DNA of 45,389 nucleotides from Piscinibacter caeni (GTDB taxonomy: Bacteria > Pseudomonadota > Gammaproteobacteria > Burkholderiales > Burkholderiaceae_C), in the NCBI GenBank assembly GCA_003265685.1, contig QJOU01000080.1, positions 1 to 45,389 on the forward strand, in the 5' to 3' direction. The notes under the pieces were generated by a model, which searched no databases, had not been told where the DNA came from, and was given only the letters and a program-made list of their open reading frames with translations. The position numbers and the translations under genes were made by a program. Shown here piece after piece: positions 17,267-25,264 of this stretch (within the stretch, counting starts at the first letter, position 1; each line of letters opens with the position of its first letter).

Positions 17267-19421
17267 GGTCGACCACCTGCGGCCGCGTCTGCAGGTAGGC
17301 GGCCAGGTGGTCGGCGATGCGCGGGCCGGCCTCGCCGTCCCAGTACTCCGGCACGCGGCCGCGCTTGCCGCCGTTGAAGATGCAGTCCCACACGATGCGC
17401 GTGGCCAGCGCCTTGTTGCGGCCGACGAACAGGTTGGACCCCTGCGCGACGGTGATGCCACGCTCCGGCCCGCTGCCGACGGTCAGGCAGGGGATCGACA
17501 GGATGGTCGCCTCCTCCTGCACCGTCCACGAATCGGTGATCACGCAGGTCGCGTTGGCCAGCAGCTGCACGAAGGAGGGGTGGCTCTGCGGCGGGCGGCC
17601 GGCGATCGGCTCGCGCCCGAGCAGGCGGTCGAGCCGGAACTTGGCCAGGTGCTCGGCCGTTCCGGGCACCATCGGCCAGACCAGCGGCACGTCGTGCGCG
17701 ACGGTGCGCACGATGTCGATGATCTCGGCCAGCGCGAGCCGGTCGTTGATCTCCTGCAGCCCCTGCAGCGCGACCACGCCGTAGCCATTGCGCCCGGACA
17801 GGAAGTTGGCCGGCAGCGCGAGCCGCTCGCGCGGGCTCGGCACCGCGAGCTTGCAGCGCAGCGCGAACTGCAGCGCGTCGGCCAGCAGGTTGCCGGCAAA
17901 GCAGACCCGCTCGGCGGCGACGCTCTCCTGCGCCAGCTGCTCGTTGGCCTGGTTGTCGCTGGTGTAGAGCACGTCGGCGAGCTGGTCGGTGAGCCGGCGC
18001 GTGATGTCACCGGCGCCGGCCTGCTCGTGCGTGCGGATGCCCGCGCCCACGTGCATCACCGGCAGGCCCTTGCGGCTCGCGACCAGGCCGCAGGACAGCG
18101 CTGCGTCGCTGCCGTCGAACACGATCACGGCGCTCGGCACGCACTGGTCGACGACGAACTCGAAGCGCTTCATCAGCTCGGCCGCGCGGCCGGCGTAGGT
18201 GCCGCCGGCGATGCCCAGGTTGATCAGGCGCTGCGGCATCTCCAGCCCGGCGAACAGCTCGCGGTGCCGCTCGAAGGCGTTGTTGGCGTAGCAGCGCACC
18301 AGCAGCGTGACCGGCAGATCGGAGCGCGCGGCGAGCGCTCGCATGAGTGCCGCAGCCTTGACATGGTCGCTCTGCGAGGCCGCCACGCACAGCAGCGGTC
18401 GCGCCTCGCCGCCGGCGTAGGGCCAGGGCGGCGGCTCGGGCGCCACCGGGGCTGCGGAAGCGGGCGCGGGCGCAATGACCGGCGGCGCGGGCTCGGGGGT
18501 GGGTTCGAGGGTGGCTTCGAGCACGGGCTCCGGCACGGCTTCGGGCCCACGCGGCGCCGTCGGCGGCGGCGCGACCTCGCGCAGCACCGGCAGTTCCGGC
18601 GGCACCGGCCCGGTGTCACCGATCTCCGCGCGCAGGTCGCGCGCGGTCTGCTCGACCAGCGCCGCGTCGATGTGCTTCTTGCCGCCCAGGAAGCAGGCCA
18701 GCATCAGCCGGTTGCACAGCAGGTTGATGCGCCGCGGGATGCCCTGCGACCAGCGGTGCACCTCGACGAAAGCGGCGTCGTCGAAGCCCGGGTTGCCGCT
18801 CCAGCCGACCTTGGCCAGGCGGTGGCGGATGTAGCCGCCGGTCTCCTCCGGCGAGAGCGGGCCGAGGTGGCAGGACACGGCCACGCGCTCGCGCAGGCGG
18901 ATCAGGTCGCCCGAGGCGACCATGTCGCGCAGCTCGGGCTGGCCGATCAGGCAGACCTGCAGGCCGGCGCCGCCGCCCTTCTCCAGCTGGATCAGCCACT
19001 CGAACGCACTGCGCTCGAGGTGCTGCGCCTCGTCGATGATGAGCACCGCGCGCCGGCCCTCGCGCGCCAGGTCGGCCAGGTACTGGCGCAGCGCCTCGCC
19101 GAGCTCGGCGGGCGAGCCCGAGCGCGACGGCGCGCCGAAGGCCAGCAGGATGGCGCGCAGCAGTTCGGCATCGTCGAGCTGCGTCGTCAGCACCTGGCCG
19201 ACGACGACGTTCGACGTGTCCAGCTGCCCGAGCAGCGTGCGCACCAGCGTCGTCTTGCCGGCGCCGATCTCGCCGCTGACGACCACGAAGCCGCCCGGCG
19301 CGTCCAGCGCACGGCGCAGCACCGCGAGCGCGTCGTGGTGGCCGTGGCTGTCGAAGTAGAAACTCGGGTCGGGGCTGAGCTGGAACGGCGGCCCGCTGAT
19401 CCCGAAGTGGGATTCGTACAT
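17250..19421 (-). CDS. Fusion of exosortase-A-type secretion ATPase with a degenerate WecB-like domain
   Basis: Two domains are joined in 723 residues. Residues 1-270 match the XrtA/PEP-CTERM-associated ExeA-like ATPase (TIGR03015 type): MYESHFGISGPPFQLSPDPS, Walker A GEIGAGKT (50-57), Walker B VLIIDEAQ (D129, E130) and QGIPRRINLLCNRLML. A Pro/Glu-rich linker follows (about 270-340). The remainder has the UDP-GlcNAc 2-epimerase fold (VMHVGAGIRT, RRLTDQLADVLYTSD, VITDSWTVQEEATILSIPCL). The catalytic positions known for WecB look replaced: Glu of HVEAGLRT is G459, the Glu of the PEE motif is Gly, the His of VTxHR is Gln, and the SGG phosphate loop is SWT. It may be a sugar-nucleotide-sensing or scaffold domain instead of an epimerase. 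The gene is alone between the EamA gene and fdhA. Confidence 0.85.
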   Translation of the reverse strand: MYESHFGISGPPFQLSPDPSFYFDSHGHHDALAVLRRALDAPGGFVVVSGEIGAGKTTLVRTLLGQLDTSNVVVGQVLTTQLDDAELLRAILLAFGAPSRSGSPAELGEALRQYLADLAREGRRAVLIIDEAQHLERSAFEWLIQLEKGGGAGLQVCLIGQPELRDMVASGDLIRLRERVAVSCHLGPLSPEETGGYIRHRLAKVGWSGNPGFDDAAFVEVHRWSQGIPRRINLLCNRLMLACFLGGKKHIDAALVEQTARDLRAEIGDTGPVPPELPVLREVAPPPTAPRGPEAVPEPVLEATLEPTPEPAPPVIAPAPASAAPVAPEPPPWPYAGGEARPLLCVAASQSDHVKAAALMRALAARSDLPVTLLVRCYANNAFERHRELFAGLEMPQRLINLGIAGGTYAGRAAELMKRFEFVVDQCVPSAVIVFDGSDAALSCGLVASRKGLPVMHVGAGIRTHEQAGAGDITRRLTDQLADVLYTSDNQANEQLAQESVAAERVCFAGNLLADALQFALRCKLAVPSPRERLALPANFLSGRNGYGVVALQGLQEINDRLALAEIIDIVRTVAHDVPLVWPMVPGTAEHLAKFRLDRLLGREPIAGRPPQSHPSFVQLLANATCVITDSWTVQEEATILSIPCLTVGSGPERGITVAQGSNLFVGRNKALATRIVWDCIFNGGKRGRVPEYWDGEAGPRIADHLAAYLQTRPQVVDLSLPV

Positions 19422-19433
19422 TGACGCGAGTAT

Positions 19434-19459
19434 GCCCGGGCCGGTCGCCCGGGCCGGTC
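19434..19459. repeat. Two tandem 13-bp GC-rich direct repeats after fdhA
   Basis: The unit GCCCGGGCCGGTC occurs twice head to tail immediately after the fdhA stop codon (minus strand). Each copy contains self-complementary CCCGGG and GGCC cores, so the RNA could fold, but there is no U-tract. Confidence 0.5.
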
Positions 19460-19460
19460 C

Positions 19461-22271
19461 CTAGACCTTCGTCACGCGCACCGCCGTCACCTTGAAGCCC
19501 GGGATCTTGCCGAAGGCGTCGACCGCCGAGCCGGTCAGCTTGTTGGCCGCCGCCTCCCAGTAGGCGAAGGGCAGGAACAGCTGGCCCTCGCGCACCGTCG
19601 GCGTCACCTCGGCGACCGCCTCGATCGTGCCGTGGTGCGACTCGACGCGGATGGCATCGCCGTCGGCCACGTCCAGCGACGCTGCGTCGGCCGGGTGGAT
19701 GCTGACCCGCGGCGCCGGCGCCAGCGCCTCCAGCACCTCGGCGCGGCGTGTCATCGCGCCGGTGTGCCAGTGCTCGAGCACGCGGCCGGTGGAGATCACC
19801 AGCGGGTAGTCGCGGCTGGGCTGCTCGGGGCCGGGCGTGAAGCGCGCCGGCACGATCGTCGCGCGGCCGTCGACGGTGGGGAAATGGTCGGTAAACACCA
19901 CCGCCTGGCCCGGCGCATCCTCGCGCTCGGCGGGCGTGACCACCGCCTCCTCGCGCAGCAGGCGCGCCCAGGGCACGCCGGCCAGCGGCTCCATCACCAC
20001 ACGCATCTCCTCGTAGACCCGCGCCACCGGCGCCTCGGCCGCCGCATGGCCGTCGCCATCCTCGGCGCTCCAGTAGTCCCACGCCAGGCCCATGCGCCGG
20101 GCGATCTGCTCGATCGCCCACAGGTCCTGGCGCGCCTGGCCGGGCGGCGCGAGCGCGGGCCGGCCGATCTGGATCAGCCGGTCGGTGTTGGTGACGGTGC
20201 CCCACTTCTCGGCCCAGGCCGAGGCGGGCAGCACGACGTCGGCCAGGATCGCCGTCTCGGTCGGGAAGATGTCCTGCACGACCAGGTGCTCGAGCTTCGC
20301 CAGCGCGGCGCGCGCATGATCGAGGTCCGGGTCGCTCATCGCCGGGTTCTCGCCCTCGACGAACATGCCGCGGATCTTGCCCGCGGCGGCGGCATGCATG
20401 ATCTCGACGACGGTCAGCCCGGCCTCGCCGCCCAGGCCCGTGCCCCACAGCTGCTCGAACCTGGCGCGCACATCCTCGCGCACGACACGCTGGTAGTTCG
20501 GGTACATCATCGGGATCAGGCCCGCGTCGCTCGCCCCCTGCACGTTGTTCTGGCCGCGCAGCGGGTGCAGCCCGGTGCCGGGCCGGCCGATCTGCCCGGT
20601 GGTGAGCGCCAGCGCGATCAGGCAGCGTGCGTTGTCGGTGCCGTGCACGTGCTGGCTCACGCCCATGCCCCACAGGATCATCGAGCCCTTCGAGGTGGCA
20701 TACGCCCGCGCCACCTCCCGGATCGTCTCGGCCGGGATGCCGCAGATCTCGGCCATGCGCTCCGGCGTCGCCTCGGCCACGCTGGCCTTCAGCGCGTCGT
20801 AGCCGTTGACGCGCTGCGCGACGAAGGCCTCGTCGACCAGCCCCTCGGCGACGATCACGTGCAGCATTCCGGTCAGCAGCGCGACGTCGGTGTCGGGCCG
20901 GAACGCCAGGTGCCAGGTGGCGAAGCGTGTCATCGGCGTGGCGCGCGGGTCGGCCACGACGAAGCGCGCGCCGCGCTTGACGGCGTTCTTGATCCAGCTC
21001 GCCGCCACCGGGTGGTTGGCCGCCGGGTTGGCGCCGATCAGGAAGATCAGGTCGGCCTGCGCCACGTCCTCCACCGGGTTGGAGACCGCGCCCGAACCGA
21101 TGCCCTCGAGCAGCGCGGCCACCGAGCTCGCATGGCACAGCCGCGTGCAGTGGTCGACGTTGTTGGTGCGGAAGCCCGTGCGCACCAGCTTCTGGAACAG
21201 ATAGGCCTCCTCGTTGCTGCCCTTGGCCGAGCCGAAGCCGGCCAGCGGGCTCTGCGCCCCGTCGGGCGAGCCGTCGCGGATCGCCGCGAGGCCGGCGGCG
21301 GCGCGGTCCAGCGCCTCGTCCCAGCTCGCCTCGCGGAACAGGGCGCTGAGCGGCAACTCGCCGCGCTTGACCTGCTCGATATGCGTCGGGTCCTTCGCGA
21401 CGCCATCGCGCCGGATCAGCGGCACCGTGAGGCGCTCGCCGTCGCGCACGTAGTCGAAGCCGAAGCGGCCCTTGACGCACAGCCGGCCATGGTTGGCCGG
21501 GCCGTCGCGACCGGTGACGTAGCGGATGGCTTCTTCGCCGCGCTCGTCGCGCCCGACATGCCAGGTGAGCTGGCAACCGACGCCGCAGAACGGGCAGACC
21601 GAATCCACCGCGCGCTCGATCTTCGCCAGGCCCGCGCCCTTGGCCGGCATCAGCGCGCCGGTCGGGCAGGCCTGCACGCATTCGCCGCAGGCCACGCAGG
21701 TGGAGTCGAACACCGGGTCGTCCTGGTCGAACACGATCTTCGCGTGCGCACCGCGGTGCGCCAGGCCGAGCACATCGTTCACCTGCAGGTCACGGCAGGC
21801 GCGGATGCAGCGCGTGCACTGGATGCAGGCGTCGAGGTTGACCGCAAACGCCGGGTGCGAGGTGTCGGGCGACACCGCCGCGCGCCCCGGCAGCCGGCCG
21901 CGCGGGGCCTGCAGCTTGTCGGCCCAGAACAGCAGCTTGGACTGCGTGGTCAGCTCGGCGCTCGCCGCGCCGGCGTCGCTGACCAGCAGCTCGAGCACCA
22001 TCATCTGCGCCGCCACCGCGCGCGCGCTGGTGCTCTCGACCTTCATGCCCGGCGTCGGCGTGCGGCAGCACGAGGGCGCGAGCGTGCGCTCGCCGGCGAT
22101 CTCGACGACGCAGGCGCGGCAGTTGCCCACCGGCTCGAGCCCGCGGCTCGCGCACAGGTGCGGGATCGGCATGCGCGAACGCTTGGCCGCGTCGAGGATG
22201 GTCTCGCCCGGCGTCGCCGCGACGGTCTTGCCGTTGAGCGTGAACTCGATGAACTCCACCGGCTTGTTCAT
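19461..22271 (-). CDS. NAD-dependent formate dehydrogenase, molybdo/tungsto-cofactor alpha subunit
   Basis: This 936-residue subunit oxidises formate to CO2. In order it has a plant-type [2Fe-2S] domain (CASRGLEPVGNCRACVVEI), two [4Fe-4S] ferredoxin sites (CIQCTRCIRACR and CVACGECVQACPTGAL), a further 4Fe-4S motif (CPFCGVGCQLTWHV) and the bis-MGD catalytic domain. The metal ligand is a cysteine, C379 in CTRLCHASS, where the E. coli FdhF enzyme has selenocysteine. The C-terminal MGD-binding domain ends with FGKIPGFKVTAVRVTKV. Together with the fused beta subunit it resembles the two-gene Fdh1AB type of Methylorubrum more than the four-gene fds operons; fdsC and fdsD homologues are not next to it. 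Whether W or Mo is used cannot be told. Its ATG overlaps the stop of a 38-codon ORF. Confidence 0.93.
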   Translation of the reverse strand: MNKPVEFIEFTLNGKTVAATPGETILDAAKRSRMPIPHLCASRGLEPVGNCRACVVEIAGERTLAPSCCRTPTPGMKVESTSARAVAAQMMVLELLVSDAGAASAELTTQSKLLFWADKLQAPRGRLPGRAAVSPDTSHPAFAVNLDACIQCTRCIRACRDLQVNDVLGLAHRGAHAKIVFDQDDPVFDSTCVACGECVQACPTGALMPAKGAGLAKIERAVDSVCPFCGVGCQLTWHVGRDERGEEAIRYVTGRDGPANHGRLCVKGRFGFDYVRDGERLTVPLIRRDGVAKDPTHIEQVKRGELPLSALFREASWDEALDRAAAGLAAIRDGSPDGAQSPLAGFGSAKGSNEEAYLFQKLVRTGFRTNNVDHCTRLCHASSVAALLEGIGSGAVSNPVEDVAQADLIFLIGANPAANHPVAASWIKNAVKRGARFVVADPRATPMTRFATWHLAFRPDTDVALLTGMLHVIVAEGLVDEAFVAQRVNGYDALKASVAEATPERMAEICGIPAETIREVARAYATSKGSMILWGMGVSQHVHGTDNARCLIALALTTGQIGRPGTGLHPLRGQNNVQGASDAGLIPMMYPNYQRVVREDVRARFEQLWGTGLGGEAGLTVVEIMHAAAAGKIRGMFVEGENPAMSDPDLDHARAALAKLEHLVVQDIFPTETAILADVVLPASAWAEKWGTVTNTDRLIQIGRPALAPPGQARQDLWAIEQIARRMGLAWDYWSAEDGDGHAAAEAPVARVYEEMRVVMEPLAGVPWARLLREEAVVTPAEREDAPGQAVVFTDHFPTVDGRATIVPARFTPGPEQPSRDYPLVISTGRVLEHWHTGAMTRRAEVLEALAPAPRVSIHPADAASLDVADGDAIRVESHHGTIEAVAEVTPTVREGQLFLPFAYWEAAANKLTGSAVDAFGKIPGFKVTAVRVTKV

Positions 22272-22384
22272 GACTGCCCCTCGCCCGACGGGTACGTCGG
22301 TCGATCCCCCGCGGGGATGCGGGCCGGCTTGGGAGCGGCCCGGCGCTCGGCCCGCGAGACCAGCATTGGCACAGGGTCGTTCAT
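22268..22384 (-). CDS. 38-residue coupled ORF between the two formate dehydrogenase genes
   Basis: The ORF begins at ATG 22384, overlapping the beta-subunit stop in an ATGA, and ends in a TGA that overlaps the alpha-subunit ATG in another ATGA. The peptide starts MNDPVPMLVSRAERRAAPKP and continues with ARIPAGDRPTYPSGEGQS. It is basic, Pro/Arg-rich, without a hydrophobic segment, and I do not recognise it. Overlap at both ends argues that ribosomes pass through it from one subunit gene to the next; it may serve only as a translational relay or encode a small accessory peptide. No function is assigned. Confidence 0.55.
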   Translation of the reverse strand: MNDPVPMLVSRAERRAAPKPARIPAGDRPTYPSGEGQS

Positions 22385-24111
22385 GCTCGCTCCAGCTCGT
22401 GCGGGAAGTAGCGGACCACGCAGTCCACCGGGTTGGGTGCGGCCTGGCCGAGGCCGCAGATCGAGGCGTCGCGCATCACCTGCGAGAGCTCGGCGAGCAG
22501 CGCCACGTCCCAGGTGTCGCGCTCGATCAGCTCGCGCGCCTTGGCCGTGCCGCTGCGGCACGGCGTGCACTGGCCGCAGGATTCGTCCTCGAAGAAGCGC
22601 ATCAGGTTGCGCGCCGCGTCGACCGCACGGTCGACGTGATTCGCGCTCTTCGTCAGCACCACGACCGCGGCCGAGCCGATGAAGCAGCCGTGCGGCTGCA
22701 GCGTGTCGAAGTCGAGCGGCACGTCGGCCAGCGACGCCGGCAGGATGCCGCCCGAGGCACCGCCGGGCAGGTAGCCGTACAGCTCGTGGCCCGCGGGCAG
22801 GCCACCGCAGTACTCGTCGACCAGCTCGCGCAGCGTGATGCCGGCCGGCGCCAGCTTGACGCCCGGCTCGCGCACCCGGCCCGAGACCGAGAACGAGCGC
22901 AGGCCCTTGCGGCCGTGCCGGCCCTGCGCGGCAAACCACTGCGGGCCGCGCTCGAGGATGTCGCGCACCCAGTACAGCGTCTCGAAGTTGTGCTCCAGCG
23001 TCGGCCGCCCGAACAGGCCGACCTGCGCCACGTACGGCGGCCGCAGGCGCGGCATGCCGCGCTTGCCCTCGATCGACTCGATCATCGCGGACTCCTCGCC
23101 GCAGATGTAGGCGCCGGCGCCGCGGCGCAGCTCGATCGCCGGCAGTTCGGGCACCGGCGGATCGGCCTGCAGCGCGGCCAGCTCGCGCTCGAGCAGTGCG
23201 CGGCAGCCGTGGTACTCGTCGCGCAGGTAGATGTAGATCTTCGCGATGCCCACGGCCCAGGCGGCGATCAGCATGCCCTCGAGGAAACGGTGCGGGTCGC
23301 GCTCCAGGTAGTGGCGGTCCTTGAAGGTGCCGGGCTCGCCCTCGTCGATGTTCACCGCCATCAGGCGCGGCGCGGCCTCGTTGCGGACGATGCGCCACTT
23401 GCGGCCGGAGGGGAAGCCGGCGCCGCCCAGGCCGCGCAGGCCGGAATCCTCCATCGCCTTGAGCACCGACTCCACCTCGCGTGTGCCGACATGGCAGGAG
23501 CACAGCAGCGCGTATCCGCCCTGGGCACGGTAGGCGTCGAAGTCGATCGCCGCGGGCAGATCGTCGCGCGTGTGCAGGCTGGCGACGGCCGACTGCACGT
23601 CGAGCGCACGCGCCTGCGCCACCGGCCGCTGATGCACCACCGCCACCGGCGCCTGCTCGCAGCGGCCGACGCAGGGCGCCTCGAGCAGGCGCACATCGTT
23701 GCCGAGCAGCCCGGGCAGCTTGGCCAGCAGTTCGCGCGCGCCGGCCAGCTCGCACGACAGGCTGGCGCAGACACGCACCGTCAGCCGCGGCGGCGCGTCG
23801 AAGTCGCCGGCCGTGTTCTCGCGCACCACGTCGAAGTGGTGGTAGAAGCTCGCCACCTCGAACACCTCCACCTGGGACAACCGGTGCAGCTGCGCCAGCG
23901 CGGCCAGGTGGTCGGCGCGCAGCTGTCCGTGCCGGTCGTTCAGCGCATGCAGGTGCTCGATCAGCAGGTCGCGCCGCAGCGGCAGGGTGCCGAGGCACTC
24001 CCGCACCTCGCGCAGCGTGGCCTCGTCGACCTTGCGTCCGCTGCGCTGGGCGCGCTGGCGGCGCGGCAGCCGGTCGCTGACCGCCTGCAGGGGGATCACG
24101 GTGGTGCTCAT
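22381..24111 (-). CDS. Formate dehydrogenase beta subunit, NuoE-NuoF fusion (NADH-forming)
   Basis: This 576-residue diaphorase subunit passes electrons from the alpha subunit to NAD+. The N-terminal 150 or so residues are NuoE/FdsG-like with a [2Fe-2S] site (CASLSCELAG and EAPCVGRCEQAP). The rest is NuoF/FdsB-like: the GLRGLGGAGFPSGRKW nucleotide/FMN region, NIDEGEPGTFKDRHYLERDP, YICGEESAMIESIEGKRG, and a C-terminal [4Fe-4S] motif ESCGQCTPCRSGT with a later Cys. Fusion of the two subunits is the Fdh1B layout of methylotroph tungsten enzymes. It is the first gene of a minus-strand operon, 68 bases from the divergent regulator. The start is ATG 24111. Confidence 0.93.
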   Translation of the reverse strand: MSTTVIPLQAVSDRLPRRQRAQRSGRKVDEATLREVRECLGTLPLRRDLLIEHLHALNDRHGQLRADHLAALAQLHRLSQVEVFEVASFYHHFDVVRENTAGDFDAPPRLTVRVCASLSCELAGARELLAKLPGLLGNDVRLLEAPCVGRCEQAPVAVVHQRPVAQARALDVQSAVASLHTRDDLPAAIDFDAYRAQGGYALLCSCHVGTREVESVLKAMEDSGLRGLGGAGFPSGRKWRIVRNEAAPRLMAVNIDEGEPGTFKDRHYLERDPHRFLEGMLIAAWAVGIAKIYIYLRDEYHGCRALLERELAALQADPPVPELPAIELRRGAGAYICGEESAMIESIEGKRGMPRLRPPYVAQVGLFGRPTLEHNFETLYWVRDILERGPQWFAAQGRHGRKGLRSFSVSGRVREPGVKLAPAGITLRELVDEYCGGLPAGHELYGYLPGGASGGILPASLADVPLDFDTLQPHGCFIGSAAVVVLTKSANHVDRAVDAARNLMRFFEDESCGQCTPCRSGTAKARELIERDTWDVALLAELSQVMRDASICGLGQAAPNPVDCVVRYFPHELERA

Positions 24112-24141
24112 CGGTCGAGGTTAAGCAGGCGCTCGCGGCAC

Positions 24142-24163
24142 AATATGCAAGTAGATTCATATT
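24142..24163. promoter_or_regulatory. AT-rich dyad between the formate dehydrogenase operon and its ModE-like regulator
   Basis: Perfect 6-bp arms AATATG and CATATT are separated by ten bases in the 68-base divergent gap. It is by far the most AT-rich point in the neighbourhood. The arms double as -10-like hexamers on each strand, so it probably contains both promoters and/or the operator for the regulator at 24180. The ModE sites of enterobacteria are also AT-rich dyads, but I do not claim a consensus match. Confidence 0.55.
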
Positions 24164-24179
24164 AGGCCCGGGACAACCC

Positions 24180-25259
24180 TTGCACATCCGTCTTCACCCG
24201 CACTGGGAGATCGGCGCCGAGGACGGCCCCTACCTGCCGACGGCCGACCTGCTGCAGCTGCTGGCGGCGGTGCAGGACAGCGGCACGCTGGCCCAGGCGG
24301 CACGCGGGCTCGGCTGGTCGTACCGGCATTGCTGGGGGCTGGTGAAACGCGCCGAGGCGGAGTTCGGCGCGCCGCTGATTGCCGCCGGACGCGGCCGCGG
24401 CTCGTCGCTCACCGAGTTGGCCCTGAAGCTGATCTGGGCCGACCGGCGCATCGCCGCGCGGCTGGCGCCGCTGCTGGAGTCGCTCGCCTCCGAGGTCGGC
24501 CACGAGCTCGACCGCGAACGCGCCCCGGCGCGGCGCGCGGTGCGCATCGACGCGAGCCACGGCTTCGCGGTCGCGCGATTGATGGAGCAGCTCCAGGCCG
24601 CACGCATCCCCGTCGAGCTGCGCTACCGCAACAGCCTGGAGTCGGTGGCCGCGCTGGCGCGCGGCGACTGCGACCTGGCCGGCTTTCACGTGCCGATCGG
24701 CGAGTTCGAGCCGCGTGCGCTGCAGCGCTACCGGCGCTGGCTGCGCGCCGACCAGCATGTGCTGGTGCACCTGGCGGTGCGCACGCAGGGGCTCTTCGTA
24801 CCGGCCGGCAACCCCAAGGGCATCCGCGGCATCGCCGACCTGGCGCGGCCCGACGTGCGCTTCGTGAACCGCCCCGAAGGTTCGGGCACGCGTCTGCTCA
24901 CCGAGCTGCTGCTCGAGCGTGCCGGCATCGCACCCGAGCGCGTGCGCGGCTTCGACGACACCGAGATGACCCACGCCGCAGTGGCCGCCTACATCGCCAG
25001 CGGCATGGCCGACGCCGGGCTGGGCGTGCAGACCGCGGCGCAGCGCTTCGGGCTGCATTTCATCCCGCTGCTGCGCGAGCGCTACTTCTTCGCGCTGGCG
25101 GATAACGGGCTCGCCCAGCCGCCGGTGCAGCGACTGCTGGCACTGCTCGCGAGCCCCGCCTGCCGCGCGGCGATCGCCTCGCTGGTGGGCTACCACGCGG
25201 CCGAAACCGGGCGCGTGCAGCGGCTCGACGAGGCGTTCGACGCGCTGCCGCTCGGCTGA
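24180..25259 (+). CDS. ModE-like HTH regulator with periplasmic-binding-protein-type effector domain
   Basis: This 359-residue regulator faces the formate dehydrogenase operon. The N-terminal winged HTH (LLQLLAAVQDSGTLAQAARG, LGWSYRHCWGLVKRAEAEFG) is of the ModE/LysR type. Residues about 115-335 form a PBP-like domain (RVRIDASHGFAV..., FVNRPEGSGTRLLTELLLER, AYIASGMADAGLGVQ) of the sort that binds molybdate, tungstate or small anions. Proteins of this architecture often sit beside fdh or modABC genes. I infer it tunes the fdh operon to formate or metal-oxyanion supply. TTG 24180 is taken as the start because the family begins with a short beta-strand like HIRLHPHWEIG and no ATG is near; this is less certain than the rest. 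Confidence 0.83.
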   Translation: MHIRLHPHWEIGAEDGPYLPTADLLQLLAAVQDSGTLAQAARGLGWSYRHCWGLVKRAEAEFGAPLIAAGRGRGSSLTELALKLIWADRRIAARLAPLLESLASEVGHELDRERAPARRAVRIDASHGFAVARLMEQLQAARIPVELRYRNSLESVAALARGDCDLAGFHVPIGEFEPRALQRYRRWLRADQHVLVHLAVRTQGLFVPAGNPKGIRGIADLARPDVRFVNRPEGSGTRLLTELLLERAGIAPERVRGFDDTEMTHAAVAAYIASGMADAGLGVQTAAQRFGLHFIPLLRERYFFALADNGLAQPPVQRLLALLASPACRAAIASLVGYHAAETGRVQRLDEAFDALPLG

Positions 25260-25264
25260 GCCGG

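Noticed and set aside
17250..19421. Reading the C-terminal half as a functional UDP-GlcNAc 2-epimerase (WecB)
   Set aside because: The Glu, Glu and His positions essential in WecB appear substituted, so only the fold, not the activity, can be supported.
19632..22682. A plus-strand open frame of about 1000 codons antisense to the formate dehydrogenase alpha gene
   Set aside because: It mirrors the high-GC coding frame of fdhA on the other strand, is Arg/His/Gln-rich with no recognisable domain, and fdhA has clear Fe-S and cofactor motifs throughout.
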